Notes: generated by a model not told the origin, from the letters alone. Positions 1 through 8,634 are shown, numbered from the stretch's first letter. The stretch is 64,000 nucleotides of DNA from RGIG6353 sp045660745 (GCA_045660745.1 JAZREJ010000039.1:3787-67786), one strand, 5' to 3'. A program made the numbers and translations.

Positions 1-573
1 GTGCGTGTAAAGGGTAACGGCAAGAAGGGTACCGTTTCCATCAAGACCCGTTTTGCTACAAACGGACCGGCAAGAGGATATGCACTTTATCTTATCGACA
101 CCGACTTCAAGGGATGGCGCGACTTTGTTCTCTTTGAGACCGACAACGGAACACGCGACGGACTCAAGGCGGAGGATGGCGAGCATCTTTGGAGAATCTA
201 TCGCAACCCCATTTACACAAACCGTCTCGTATCAGTTGAGCTTTATGGTGATGGCGATATTGAAGGCGTTCAGATGTCCTCAATTACCGCTTGCCGTCAC
301 ACCTATGACGTAATCAAGAACCCCAAGGTAAAGGTTGGAGACGAAGAAATCATGTTTGAATGTGAGCTTCAGTCTACCGATTTTATCGAATGGGATGGCG
401 AAAAAGCAGTTGTTCTCGACCGTTACGCTAACGAAAAACCCATCTGGTTCACAGGAAGCATTACTGTTCCGAAGGGCAAGTTCAAGGCAGAGCTTTCTGT
501 TGCTTCCAGCCTTAATAACTGTCCCGTTAACGCTACCCTTACGTTCGGTACTACAGGAAAAGAAGTTAAATAA
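1..573 (+). CDS. C-terminal fragment of a larger protein of unknown function
   Basis: The frame is open from the first base of the window, so the 190 visible residues are most likely the C-terminal part of a longer protein. The GTG at base 1 is probably an internal codon, since no upstream sequence is available to support a start. The sequence is rich in alternating hydrophobic and polar residues with many Gly, Thr and Val, as in beta-sandwich domains often found at the ends of secreted or sugar-acting proteins. I see no catalytic motif or membrane segment. A strong hairpin terminator follows directly. I do not recognise the family. Confidence 0.5.
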   Translation: MRVKGNGKKGTVSIKTRFATNGPARGYALYLIDTDFKGWRDFVLFETDNGTRDGLKAEDGEHLWRIYRNPIYTNRLVSVELYGDGDIEGVQMSSITACRHTYDVIKNPKVKVGDEEIMFECELQSTDFIEWDGEKAVVLDRYANEKPIWFTGSITVPKGKFKAELSVASSLNNCPVNATLTFGTTGKEVK

Positions 574-580
574 CAATAAA

Positions 581-620
581 AAGACTGCGAAATCTCTTTT
601 GAGACTTCGCAGTCTTTTTA
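581..620. terminator. Bidirectional rho-independent terminator
   Basis: An 11-bp stem (581-591 with 606-616) extended by four inner pairs and a TTTT loop is flanked by A and T runs. It can end the rightward gene at 573 and the leftward AraC gene, whose stop codon begins at 620. Confidence 0.85.
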
Positions 621-1427
621 ACTGTCGCTATTCTTTTCGCTCCACTTTTTAGGAGACACCCCGTATTCCTTCTTAAAGCATTTTGAAAAATACGGCGCTT
701 CCTTATATCCGCAAAGCTCTGCAAGATCACCAACGTTGGTTATTCCGCTTTCTATAAGACTTATCGCATATCCGAGTCTTTTATTCTTTAAATATTCCGA
801 AAAGCTTATTCTTACCATCTTCTTAAAGGCATCCGAAAAATATTTTGAATTATACGAAAACTTTTGACTCACCGTCTTCAAATTAAGCTCACTGTCGGTA
901 TAATTTGCATCAATATATTGTTTTGCCAGTAATATATTATTCGTCTTGACAGAGTGTGTTTCTTCTGAATTATCGCGACACAAAAAGCCAAAGGTATGAA
1001 GTATCAGCCCCTCACAAAAAAGGTCTATATTCTTATCGTTTGATATTGAAAGAACCCCTTCCCAGATATCTGTCAGGAATTCATATCCGTGGAAAACGGG
1101 TGAGGTATATACAATTTTCAATCTCTGCATCAATACCTGCGCCCGAAGTCCTGTAAAGGTTATATAAATGTATTTAAGCCCGTGTATATTTTCTATATAA
1201 TACGCCTTTGCGGGAAAGGTGATAAACAAATCGCCTTTTGCTATTTCAAAATTCCCCGCATATGTATGCAGTATCCCCTTGCCGTCTGTTACAAGCGCAA
1301 GAGCGTAAGTCGAGGGAAAAATATATTCCTGCTTGAAATCCGCTTCCTTTTCATAGACAAGATTTATAATATTAATGCTTTCATCGTATTTTTTCGTTGT
1401 AATAAACCTACAAATGTTTTCGTCCAT
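618..1427 (-). CDS. AraC family transcriptional regulator
   Basis: This 269-residue protein has an N-terminal cupin-like sensor half and a C-terminal AraC double helix-turn-helix (about residues 165-265). The typical ending is visible: a CGYKEAPYFSKCFKKEYG segment followed by SPKKW. The start is supported by a GAGGTG Shine-Dalgarno 5 bases before the ATG. It is divergent from the oxidoreductase at 1565, which is the usual arrangement of such a regulator and its target, so it probably controls that gene pair. The inducer is not evident. Confidence 0.88.
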   Translation of the reverse strand: MDENICRFITTKKYDESINIINLVYEKEADFKQEYIFPSTYALALVTDGKGILHTYAGNFEIAKGDLFITFPAKAYYIENIHGLKYIYITFTGLRAQVLMQRLKIVYTSPVFHGYEFLTDIWEGVLSISNDKNIDLFCEGLILHTFGFLCRDNSEETHSVKTNNILLAKQYIDANYTDSELNLKTVSQKFSYNSKYFSDAFKKMVRISFSEYLKNKRLGYAISLIESGITNVGDLAELCGYKEAPYFSKCFKKEYGVSPKKWSEKNSDS

Positions 1428-1444
1428 ATCAACACCTCGACTTT

Positions 1445-1473
1445 ACTATACCACACGCAGCCGGTGTTTTCAA
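1445..1473 (-). promoter_or_regulatory. Sigma-A promoter of the AraC gene at 1427
   Basis: On the minus strand TTGAAA (1473-1468) and TATAGT (1450-1445) are separated by exactly 17 bp. A 13-bp inverted repeat with GTGTT/AACAC arms (1464-1476) overlaps the -35 box and is a possible operator. Confidence 0.75.
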
Positions 1474-1537
1474 CACAAATATGGATATTTTCTATGTTTT
1501 CAAGGAATTTTCACATTTATTTTTCGAAAATGCGTTG

Positions 1538-1557
1538 TATAATGTAATAAAAGGAGA
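1538..1557 (+). promoter_or_regulatory. -10 box and Shine-Dalgarno of the oxidoreductase gene
   Basis: A perfect TATAAT lies at 1538-1543, and AAGGAG follows at 1551-1556 before the ATG at 1565. There is no good -35 box 17 bp upstream, as expected for a promoter that needs an activator. The short distance from -10 box to start codon implies a very short leader. Confidence 0.55.
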
Positions 1558-1564
1558 TGATAGA

Positions 1565-2803
1565 ATGAAAAATCCGATAAGAGTCGGTCTTTTGGGAGTC
1601 GGCAGAGGAAGTATACTCTGGAAATACTGCAAAGAGGCAACAAACGCAAAGCTCGTCGCGATTTGTGACAAGTGGGAGCAAGGACTTGAAAATGCAAAAA
1701 AGAAAATAGAAGATGATTCCATTACATATTACACCGATTTTGAAAAATTCATAAAGCATGATATGGATGCTGTATTTCTCGCAAATTATGCAACCGAGCA
1801 CGCACCGTTTGCAATAAAGGCAATGCGCGAAGGCAAGCACGTTATAAGCGAGGTTTTACCGGTGCAAACAATGGCAGAAGCAGTTGAGCTTATTGAATGC
1901 TGCGAGGAAACCGGCAAAAAGTATTGCTATGCCGAAAACTACTGCTATATGGTCGGCCCGTACGAAATGAAAAAGCGCTATTTTAAAGGCGACCTGGGTG
2001 AGTTTGAATACGGCGAGGGCGAATATATGCACAACTGTGAGCCCATATGGTCCACAATCACTCAAGGCAATCCACGTCACTGGCGCAACAATATGAGCGC
2101 CTTCTATTACTGTACCCACTCAGCAGGTCCGCTTCTGCATATTACGGGACTTCGCCCGATTAAGGTGGTGGGAGTCGAGGGTGCGTTCAATCCCCGTATG
2201 GCAAGAATGGGAGCGAAGGCGGGAAATATGGCAATCGAGCTTGCCACACTTGAAAACGGTGCTGTAATAAAGAGCATTCATGGTATAGGTCCATCAAAGG
2301 ATTCTATCTGGTATTCGATTTACGGCTCTAAGGGAAGGCTTGAGACAGCCAGAGAGGATGCAAAATGCGGCAACACTGTTTACGCAAACCTTGACGAGGT
2401 TGAAGGCATTACAAAAAACGAGGTTGATGCGTATGTTCCCGTCAACGACTTTGAGGACAAAATCAAATCCTTCGGTCACGGAGGCAGTGACTATATTTGT
2501 CTTTGGAACGCCTTTGAGCACTTGCTCGGTCACGTTGCCGATACGATTAGCGTTTATGAAGCGCTTGATATGTGGATGATAGGCTTCTTTGGATATCTGT
2601 CCGTGTTGAACGGCGGAGCACCTCAGGAAATACCGAATCTCAGATTAAAAGAAGTACGCGATGCCTTCAGACACGACCTTCGCTGTACCACCCCTGAGGT
2701 AGCGGGAGATATGCTTCTTCCCTCTTACTCAAAGGGAAATCCCCACATAGATTCCGCAATTTATGAGAAAACACGAAAGAAATGGGAAGAAGACAATAAA
2801 TAA
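1565..2803 (+). CDS. Gfo/Idh/MocA family oxidoreductase
   Basis: The 412-residue product starts with a Rossmann nucleotide-binding motif (GLLGVGRGS, residues 8-16) and has the two-domain layout of the Gfo/Idh/MocA family, which oxidises or reduces sugars and inositols with NAD(P). The ATG at 1565 follows AAGGAG with ideal spacing; a longer in-frame extension to 1481 would include the -10 box and is rejected. The usual EKP motif after the second beta-alpha unit reads SEVLPV here, so the catalytic lysine appears to be missing. It forms an operon with the GNAT gene 12 bp downstream and is divergent from an AraC regulator. Confidence 0.85.
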   Translation: MKNPIRVGLLGVGRGSILWKYCKEATNAKLVAICDKWEQGLENAKKKIEDDSITYYTDFEKFIKHDMDAVFLANYATEHAPFAIKAMREGKHVISEVLPVQTMAEAVELIECCEETGKKYCYAENYCYMVGPYEMKKRYFKGDLGEFEYGEGEYMHNCEPIWSTITQGNPRHWRNNMSAFYYCTHSAGPLLHITGLRPIKVVGVEGAFNPRMARMGAKAGNMAIELATLENGAVIKSIHGIGPSKDSIWYSIYGSKGRLETAREDAKCGNTVYANLDEVEGITKNEVDAYVPVNDFEDKIKSFGHGGSDYICLWNAFEHLLGHVADTISVYEALDMWMIGFFGYLSVLNGGAPQEIPNLRLKEVRDAFRHDLRCTTPEVAGDMLLPSYSKGNPHIDSAIYEKTRKKWEEDNK

Positions 2804-2815
2804 GAGGTTATTTTC

Positions 2816-3343
2816 ATGAAGCAATTGGTAATGAATTGGTATAACGATGGAACAAAAGGCACTTTCCCGTCGCTCAACGATGGGGTTGAAGTAAAAACTA
2901 TCCGCGAAATTGAAAACGGCGTTGAGCTCTGGCTGGATATCGCAAGATACATCTGGGCAGGAGATCCCATTCCCGAAACGATATTCACAAAGAATATGAC
3001 TAATTATCCGAATTTCGACGAAAATATGTGCTATTTTCTCATCAAAGACGGTGTACCTGCTGCAACCTTTACGGTGATATGTGACTACGAGAAGAAAAGA
3101 GGGTATATTCATATGGTAGCCTGCAAGCCTGAATTCAGAGGTTTAGGGTTTGGCAATTTGATGAATAATATCATGGTTTTTGTTCTGAAAAGAGAAGGAA
3201 TGGAATCTGCATATCTGACAACCGACGATTTCCGAATCCCTGCAATAAAGAGTTATCTTAAAGCAGGACTTGTGCCAGACCTTGAAACCGAGCCCGATTT
3301 CAAAGAAAGATGGGATAAAGTATACGCCGAGATTAACAAATAA
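2816..3343 (+). CDS. GNAT family N-acetyltransferase
   Basis: This 175-residue protein carries the acetyl-CoA pyrophosphate-binding loop of GNAT enzymes (RGLGFG, about residues 117-122), preceded by the beta4 strand IHMVACKPEF. The C-terminal part has the usual aromatic-rich strand and helix (AIKSYLKAGLVP). It lies 12 bp after the oxidoreductase with a GAGGTT Shine-Dalgarno, so both are probably co-transcribed, and a terminator follows. The acceptor substrate cannot be inferred. Confidence 0.85.
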   Translation: MKQLVMNWYNDGTKGTFPSLNDGVEVKTIREIENGVELWLDIARYIWAGDPIPETIFTKNMTNYPNFDENMCYFLIKDGVPAATFTVICDYEKKRGYIHMVACKPEFRGLGFGNLMNNIMVFVLKREGMESAYLTTDDFRIPAIKSYLKAGLVPDLETEPDFKERWDKVYAEINK

Positions 3344-3366
3344 AACAACGTTTATATATAAAAAGA

Positions 3367-3398
3367 GAGTTCATCGCTTTGATGAACTCTAATTTTTT
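3367..3398. terminator. Bidirectional rho-independent terminator
   Basis: A perfect 10-bp stem (3367-3376 with 3382-3391) is followed by a T run on the plus strand and preceded by an A run. It separates the GNAT gene from the convergent DUF554 gene. Confidence 0.85.
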
Positions 3399-4128
3399 AC
3401 ATTACATCAACTATTATATTGTAAACTATCGGAACAAGTATTGCAGGAAGAAGGTTTCCTGTCTTGAACTTCTTTCCAAAGCCTAGGTTGATACCTATGC
3501 AGAATATGAGAATCGAACCGACGTAGCTCATATCAGATATCATGGCATCCGTGAGGTAAGGCTCTATAAACTTTGCAGAAACTGTAATTGCACCCTGGTA
3601 TATTGCCATGGGAATTACCGCAAAGAGTGCGCCGATGCCGAGAGTGGAGGCAAAGATAACTCCTATAACGCAGTCGAGAATGGACTTTGCATAAAGCGTT
3701 GAAGCATCCCCTGAGATACCGTCGTTAAGGGAGCCTACAATCGCCATAGCACCGACACATATAACGAGGGTATTCGTCACAAAGCCCTCAACAAACTTGG
3801 AATTCGAGTCCCCTGATTTTACGCATTTTTTTAGTTTTTCGCCAAGAGAGTCAAGTCTGTCCTCTATCCTCAAAGCCTCTCCGATAATAGCGCCTATAAC
3901 GAGGCTGAATATCATGAGCATGGTGCCCTGAGTCTCAAGCTTCCCTTCCGCAGTAATCTTCAAAAGTCCCGTAAGAGCACCCGACAGTCCGATAAACATT
4001 GTAGAAAGTCCGAGCGCTTTTTTTATCATATCCTCAAATCGGGGAGCGACTCCTTTTTTTATAAAAAGTCCAACCGTACACCCTACAATAACGGCGGCAC
4101 AGTTGACTATTGTACCAAGTCCTATCAT
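3397..4128 (-). CDS. DUF554 family integral membrane protein
   Basis: The 243-residue protein has about seven hydrophobic segments and the characteristic DUF554 start (MIGLGTIVNCAAVIVG). DUF554/YdfK-like proteins are widespread in Bacillota and have no settled biochemical role, though transport has been suggested. The ATG at 4128 is supported by AGGAG; a longer frame running back into ileS is rejected. It follows ileS on the same strand with a 50-bp gap, so read-through from the ileS transcript is possible. Confidence 0.85.
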   Translation of the reverse strand: MIGLGTIVNCAAVIVGCTVGLFIKKGVAPRFEDMIKKALGLSTMFIGLSGALTGLLKITAEGKLETQGTMLMIFSLVIGAIIGEALRIEDRLDSLGEKLKKCVKSGDSNSKFVEGFVTNTLVICVGAMAIVGSLNDGISGDASTLYAKSILDCVIGVIFASTLGIGALFAVIPMAIYQGAITVSAKFIEPYLTDAMISDMSYVGSILIFCIGINLGFGKKFKTGNLLPAILVPIVYNIIVDVM

Positions 4129-4139
4129 ATTTTCTCCTG

Positions 4140-4178
4140 AAAAGGTTTCCCCACACAGAAGTGTGGGGATTTTCATTT
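4140..4178 (-). terminator. Possible terminator after ileS
   Basis: The gap between ileS and the DUF554 gene contains a hairpin with CCCCACAC/GTGTGGGG arms (4151-4158 and 4162-4169) and a short T-rich stretch on the minus strand just after it. It probably ends part of the ileS transcript just before the DUF554 Shine-Dalgarno. Confidence 0.6.
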
Positions 4179-7100
4179 TTAAAGCTTCTCTACACTGAGT
4201 CGAACAGTCTCGCCGTTGATATCCCATTCCTTTTCGTAGCCCGAAACAGAATCTGTCGATATCTCGTCAGCAAGTACGTCGGAGGAAATTTCCTCACTGT
4301 TGTTAAGGATAGCCTTAGCGATAACATCGTTTCCTACGCATCCGACACGGATGTGATCAACAACCTCAAAGCCTGCTTCCTTACGCATTGTCTGAAGCTT
4401 GCTTACTATCTCTCTTACCATTCCCTCTTCGATAAGCTCGGGAGTGAGAGCAGTGTCGAGAGTGACTGTCACGCCCTTATCGGAGAACGTATAATATCCT
4501 TCCTTCTGCTTAACGTCAATAAGAAGGTCTTCCTCAAAGAGCTTGATAGTCTCACCATTATTTTCAACGGTAAGCTTGCCTTCAGCATCAAGCTCGCGCT
4601 TTGCTGCACTTCCGTCAATATTTGCAAGCCACTCACGGATAAAGCCAAGGTGCTTTCCATACTTGGGACCTACTGTCTTCAGCTGAGGCTTGAATGAGTA
4701 GGAAATGAGTTCTCCTACATCCTCGATGAATTCAACACCCTTGATATTAAGCTCCTCGCGGATTATATCATAATACTTTTCGTGAGGCACGAATTCGGAT
4801 TTTACGAACATCTTTGCAAGAGGTTGACGGTTCTTCATAGCGGCACCGTTTCTTGCGGCACGACCGTTCTGAACAATGTCAAGCACTGCTTCCATGTTGC
4901 GCTCAAGCTCTGCGTCGATGAGAGTTTCATCAACTTCAGGGAAGGAGCAAAGGTGCACGCTCTCAGGAGCATTCTTATCAACGTTGCACACGAGGTTTCT
5001 GTAAATATCCTCACACATAAAAGGAACCATGGGCGAAGATATCTTCGCTACGGTTACAAGAGCTGTATAAAGAGTCAAATAAGCGTTTATCTTATCCTCT
5101 TCCATTCCCTGTACCCAATATCTTTCACGGCTGCGGCGAACGTACCAGTTGCTCATCTCATCAACAAAGGATTCAAGAGCCTTTGCCGCCTCGGGAATCT
5201 TATAGCCCGCAAGATTGTCATCCACCTCGCGGATGGTAGTATTGAGACGGGAAAGGAGCCACTTATCCATGACCGAAAGCTTGTTTGTGTCAAGGGTATA
5301 CTTTGTGGGATCAAACTCGTCGATGTTAGCGTAAAGCACGAAGAATGCGTAGGTATTCCAAAGAGTACCCATGAACTTACGCTGACCCTCGATAACCGCC
5401 TTTCCGTGGAAACGGTTAGGAAGCCAGGGAGCCGAGTTTGTATAGAAGTACCAACGGATAGCATCTGCGCCATAGGTTTCAAGTGCTTCAAACGGGTCTA
5501 CCGCATTGCCCTTGGACTTGGACATCTTCTGTCCGTTTTCGTCCTGAACGTGACCGAGAACGATAACGTTCTTATAGGGTGCTTTATTGAAAATAAGAGT
5601 GGATATTGCAAGGAGTGAATAGAACCATCCTCTTGTCTGGTCAACAGCCTCGGAGATAAAGTCTGCGGGGAACTGTGATTCGAAAAGCTCCTTATTCTCA
5701 AATGGATAGTGGTGCTGTGCAAACGGCATTGCACCCGAGTCAAACCAACAGTCGATAACTTCGGGTACTCTCTTCATTTCTTTGCCGCACTTGTCACACT
5801 TGATGGTAACTTCATCAATGAATGGGCGGTGAAGCTCAATATTCTCGGGGCAGTTGTCAGACATGGAGCGAAGCTCTTCAACAGAGCCAATGGAGTGCAT
5901 ATGACCACACTCACACTCCCAGATGTTAAGGGGTGTTCCCCAATATCTGTTACGGCTGATACCCCAGTCCTGAACGTTTTCAAGCCAGTCACCAAATCTA
6001 CCCTTACCTATGCTTTCGGGAATCCAGTTGATGGTATTGTTATTCTTTATAAGGTCCTCGCGAACAGCTGTCATCTTGATGAACCAGCTCTCGCGTGCGT
6101 AGTAAATGAGAGGAGTATCGCATCTCCAGCAGAAGGGATAGCTATGCTCGTAGTTAGGAGCTGAGAAGAGGAGTCCTCTTTCACGAAGGTACTTGAGCAC
6201 CTCGGGGTCAGCGTCCTTACAGAACATTCCCGCAAAAGGAGTTCTGTCGGTCATACAGCCCTTGGCGTCAACGAGCTGTAATACGGGGAGTCCGTAGCGT
6301 GTTCCGACCTTATAGTCATCCTCACCGAATGCGGGTGCGATATGAACGACACCTGTACCGTCGCTGAGAGTTACGTAATTGTCGCATACTACAAAGTAGC
6401 CCTTGCCCTGAACGTTCGGGATATCGAAGAGAGGCTCATACTCGCGGTACTCAAGGTCAACACCCTTCATTGTCTCAAGCACTTCAAAGGGAGCGGTGAG
6501 AACTGTTTCGGAGAGTGCCTTAGCAAGATAATATACCTCACCCTCTTCTGTCTTAACCTTAACGTATTCCTCGTTCGGGTTTACACAAAGAGCGATGTTT
6601 GAAGGGAGTGTCCAAGGAGTTGTGGTCCATGCAAGGATGAAAGCGTCCTCACCCTTTACACGGAATTTTGCAATAGCGGACTTTTCCTTAACGTCCTTAT
6701 AGCCCTGAGCAACCTCGTGAGAAGAAAGAGGAGTACCGCAACGGGGGCAATAAGGTACAATCTTGTGTCCTTTGTAAAGAAGCCCCTTGTCCCAGATCTG
6801 CTTGAGTGCCCACCACTCGGACTCGATAAAGCTATCATGGTAGGTAACGTAAGGATCGTCCATATCAGCCCAGAAGCCAACGGTTGAGGAGAAGTGCTCC
6901 CACCTTCCCTTGTACTTCCAAACACTCTCCTTACACTTTTCGATAAAAGGCTCAAGGCCGTATTCTTCAATCTGCTCCTTGCCGTCAAGACCGAGAAGCT
7001 TTTCAACCTCAAGCTCGACAGGAAGACCGTGTGTATCCCAACCCGCTTTTCTCGGAACGAACTGTCCCTTCATTGTGTGATATCTCGGAATCATATCCTT

Positions 7101-7292
7101 GATAACACGGGTGAGAACGTGACCGATGTGAGGCTTTCCGTTAGCCGTGGGGGGGCCGTCATAGAAAACGTAGGGGCGTGTCTTGTCGGACGCTTCCATA
7201 CTCTTTTCAAAGATACGGTTTTCACGCCAAAATTTTTCAATCTGCTTTTCTCTTTCGACAAATTTCATATCTGTCGGGACTTTGTTATACAT
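4179..7292 (-). CDS. ileS: Isoleucyl-tRNA synthetase, long (type 2-like) form
   Basis: This 1037-residue class I synthetase charges tRNA-Ile with isoleucine in the cytoplasm. It has the HIGH motif at residues 55-58 within a GPPTANGKPHIGH context, the KMSKS motif in GQKMSKSKGN, a CP1 editing domain between them, and Cys-rich motifs (CPRCG, CDKCG). Its length and the HIGH context fit the longer, eukaryote-like type 2 IleRS found in many Clostridia rather than the roughly 920-residue type 1 enzyme; known type 2 enzymes are often resistant to mupirocin. The ATG at 7292 is chosen because GGAGGATAA precedes it. A T-box leader with an ATC specifier lies upstream. Confidence 0.97.
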   Translation of the reverse strand: MYNKVPTDMKFVEREKQIEKFWRENRIFEKSMEASDKTRPYVFYDGPPTANGKPHIGHVLTRVIKDMIPRYHTMKGQFVPRKAGWDTHGLPVELEVEKLLGLDGKEQIEEYGLEPFIEKCKESVWKYKGRWEHFSSTVGFWADMDDPYVTYHDSFIESEWWALKQIWDKGLLYKGHKIVPYCPRCGTPLSSHEVAQGYKDVKEKSAIAKFRVKGEDAFILAWTTTPWTLPSNIALCVNPNEEYVKVKTEEGEVYYLAKALSETVLTAPFEVLETMKGVDLEYREYEPLFDIPNVQGKGYFVVCDNYVTLSDGTGVVHIAPAFGEDDYKVGTRYGLPVLQLVDAKGCMTDRTPFAGMFCKDADPEVLKYLRERGLLFSAPNYEHSYPFCWRCDTPLIYYARESWFIKMTAVREDLIKNNNTINWIPESIGKGRFGDWLENVQDWGISRNRYWGTPLNIWECECGHMHSIGSVEELRSMSDNCPENIELHRPFIDEVTIKCDKCGKEMKRVPEVIDCWFDSGAMPFAQHHYPFENKELFESQFPADFISEAVDQTRGWFYSLLAISTLIFNKAPYKNVIVLGHVQDENGQKMSKSKGNAVDPFEALETYGADAIRWYFYTNSAPWLPNRFHGKAVIEGQRKFMGTLWNTYAFFVLYANIDEFDPTKYTLDTNKLSVMDKWLLSRLNTTIREVDDNLAGYKIPEAAKALESFVDEMSNWYVRRSRERYWVQGMEEDKINAYLTLYTALVTVAKISSPMVPFMCEDIYRNLVCNVDKNAPESVHLCSFPEVDETLIDAELERNMEAVLDIVQNGRAARNGAAMKNRQPLAKMFVKSEFVPHEKYYDIIREELNIKGVEFIEDVGELISYSFKPQLKTVGPKYGKHLGFIREWLANIDGSAAKRELDAEGKLTVENNGETIKLFEEDLLIDVKQKEGYYTFSDKGVTVTLDTALTPELIEEGMVREIVSKLQTMRKEAGFEVVDHIRVGCVGNDVIAKAILNNSEEISSDVLADEISTDSVSGYEKEWDINGETVRLSVEKL

Positions 7293-7302
7293 CTTATCCT
7301 CC

Positions 7303-7334
7303 AAAAAAGAACTCCGTCCAAAACAGGACGGAGA
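7303..7334 (-). terminator. T-box terminator hairpin of ileS
   Basis: On the minus strand CTCCGTCC (7319-7312 as seen from the other strand) pairs with GGACGGAG across a 7-base loop (7320-7326) and a run of six U follows at 7308-7303. The run touches the ileS Shine-Dalgarno. The shape is typical of T-box expression platforms. Confidence 0.9.
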
Positions 7335-7532
7335 AAATTTCCTAAAACCACCTATTTTCATGCCACAAGCATGGCACCTCCGATAACGGCGGATTCCGTC
7401 AAGGCTTACTTTGTTCAGCCCGAAACTCGGGAGTGATATTCACCAAGGGCTACTTGCACCGTGCTTACACCCGCCACGGCTCGCTTAAGCTTTCGCTTCC
7501 CCGCTACTGTCTCCGTCAAAGTCTTTACATAC
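7303..7532 (-). promoter_or_regulatory. T-box leader (tRNA-Ile-sensing) of ileS
   Basis: Read on the minus strand the leader has, in order: a stem I start with GACGGAG and AGTAGC; a long stem I; a specifier region in which ATC, an Ile codon, lies at 7437-7435; a middle linker; the T-box element AGGTGGTTTTAGG (within 7357-7342) that would pair with the uncharged tRNA acceptor end; and the terminator. The T-box core deviates from the usual AGGGTGGNACCGCG, but position and surrounding AAAAT context fit. Uncharged tRNA-Ile should favour the antiterminator and raise ileS expression. Confidence 0.88.
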
Positions 7533-7538
7533 AGTGTG

Positions 7539-7567
7539 ATTTTAACATATTTTTTTAATATTGTCAA
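7539..7567 (-). promoter_or_regulatory. Sigma-A promoter of ileS
   Basis: TTGACA (7567-7562) and TAAAAT (7544-7539) are separated by 17 bp on the minus strand. Transcription would start near 7532, just before the T-box stem I. The remaining bases 7568-7696 up to the lipoprotein gene are AT-rich and show nothing else I can name. Confidence 0.88.
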
Positions 7568-7696
7568 GCATTGAACCGAACCTTTTTCTTTATTTTCTTT
7601 TTAGTCTCACATCATTGACAATACTGCAATTTTGATTCATCGACTGTAATAGAATCAGTCCTTGAGTCTGTTTTATGAACAAGATTTTACTTCAAT

Positions 7697-8620
7697 TCAT
7701 CCACCAAACTTACCTGTGTACCAATCTTGCTTTCTTATTTCTTCCATATACTCACCCGTATATTTGGGAATCTCGACTCTTTCAAACGATATGTCTTTCC
7801 ATGGCCCCTGCTCAAAAGCATATTTCGTCATCAGCATCTCAACGTAAGTGTTTCCTCCTACTATAAATCGTATATGCAAACGCCCATCGTCATTTTCATC
7901 TTTACTATAATCACTAATTATCACAGGGATAATTTCACCTCCGAAATTCATCTCTGTTTCAGTATTTATGATTTTTTCGTCTGAAAACAATTTAGGTGCC
8001 CTTTGATTTAAATATTCTTTTATACCTTTACTCCAAGTGTTTTCAGATACCTCCTCCGACAACGGACTGGTAATTATTGAGGCTATTGGATTGTAATAGC
8101 ATATATCTGCAAATCCTTTCACCACATCATGAGTCGCAATGAATACGCCTTCGTTATTAAGACTCCGTCCCCATTGGTCAAATTTACTGTATACTATTTC
8201 CCCACCCTTATATTTCGGAATCATAATTCCGTCTGACGGAATCTTATCCGCAACAGCCGCCAGTACTGCAAACGTTCTTTCCTCTTCACTTAGATTGTCA
8301 AACGAAATTCTATCGCCCTTCGCTTCGTATTTTTGATTATTCTCAAAGGCTTGCAGCAGTTGTTCTGAGTTTTCAAGCAAAAGAAACAGGCGGGGAGGAG
8401 GTTCTACAAATACACGAGGCGCTTCGGGCTCTTGTGTTTCTTTATCATTTATCCATGCGTCTTCAGGTGCCAAGCTCATCAAGTCTGCATCTGCATCGTA
8501 GATATCAATAGGTGTGTGTTGTACTTCTTCGTGTACATGCTTTTCGGTCTGTGCACTGTTGCAAGCGACTAAAAAAGCAACAAAAAGTAAGCATATAGTA
8601 ATCAAAAACGTTTTTTTCAT
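7697..8620 (-). CDS. Putative secreted lipoprotein of unknown function
   Basis: The 307-residue product has a classic lipoprotein signal: KK, a hydrophobic stretch, then LVAC with the acceptor Cys at about residue 20. After a charged, His-containing linker the body is globular with no motif I recognise; the region around GPWKDISFERVEI may be part of a fold with sequence conservation. The start at 8620 is chosen because AAAGGAG precedes it with good spacing. It lies 14 bp after the metzincin-like gene on the same strand, so both are likely co-transcribed. Base composition is AT-richer than in the neighbouring loci, which hints at acquisition by transfer. Confidence 0.75.
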   Translation of the reverse strand: MKKTFLITICLLFVAFLVACNSAQTEKHVHEEVQHTPIDIYDADADLMSLAPEDAWINDKETQEPEAPRVFVEPPPRLFLLLENSEQLLQAFENNQKYEAKGDRISFDNLSEEERTFAVLAAVADKIPSDGIMIPKYKGGEIVYSKFDQWGRSLNNEGVFIATHDVVKGFADICYYNPIASIITSPLSEEVSENTWSKGIKEYLNQRAPKLFSDEKIINTETEMNFGGEIIPVIISDYSKDENDDGRLHIRFIVGGNTYVEMLMTKYAFEQGPWKDISFERVEIPKYTGEYMEEIRKQDWYTGKFGG

Positions 8621-8634
8621 ATGTTTTGCTCCTT

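Noticed and set aside
1..3. GTG at base 1 as a true start codon
   Set aside because: The frame is open at the window edge and no upstream Shine-Dalgarno can be seen; a truncated larger gene is more likely.
4782..5618. A 278-codon open frame antisense to ileS
   Set aside because: It is fully covered by the conserved ileS frame, has no ribosome binding site, and its sequence resembles no protein family.
7568..7696. Possible small gene or regulatory RNA between the ileS promoter and the lipoprotein gene
   Set aside because: I find no promoter, Shine-Dalgarno with a frame, or hairpin with a U run.
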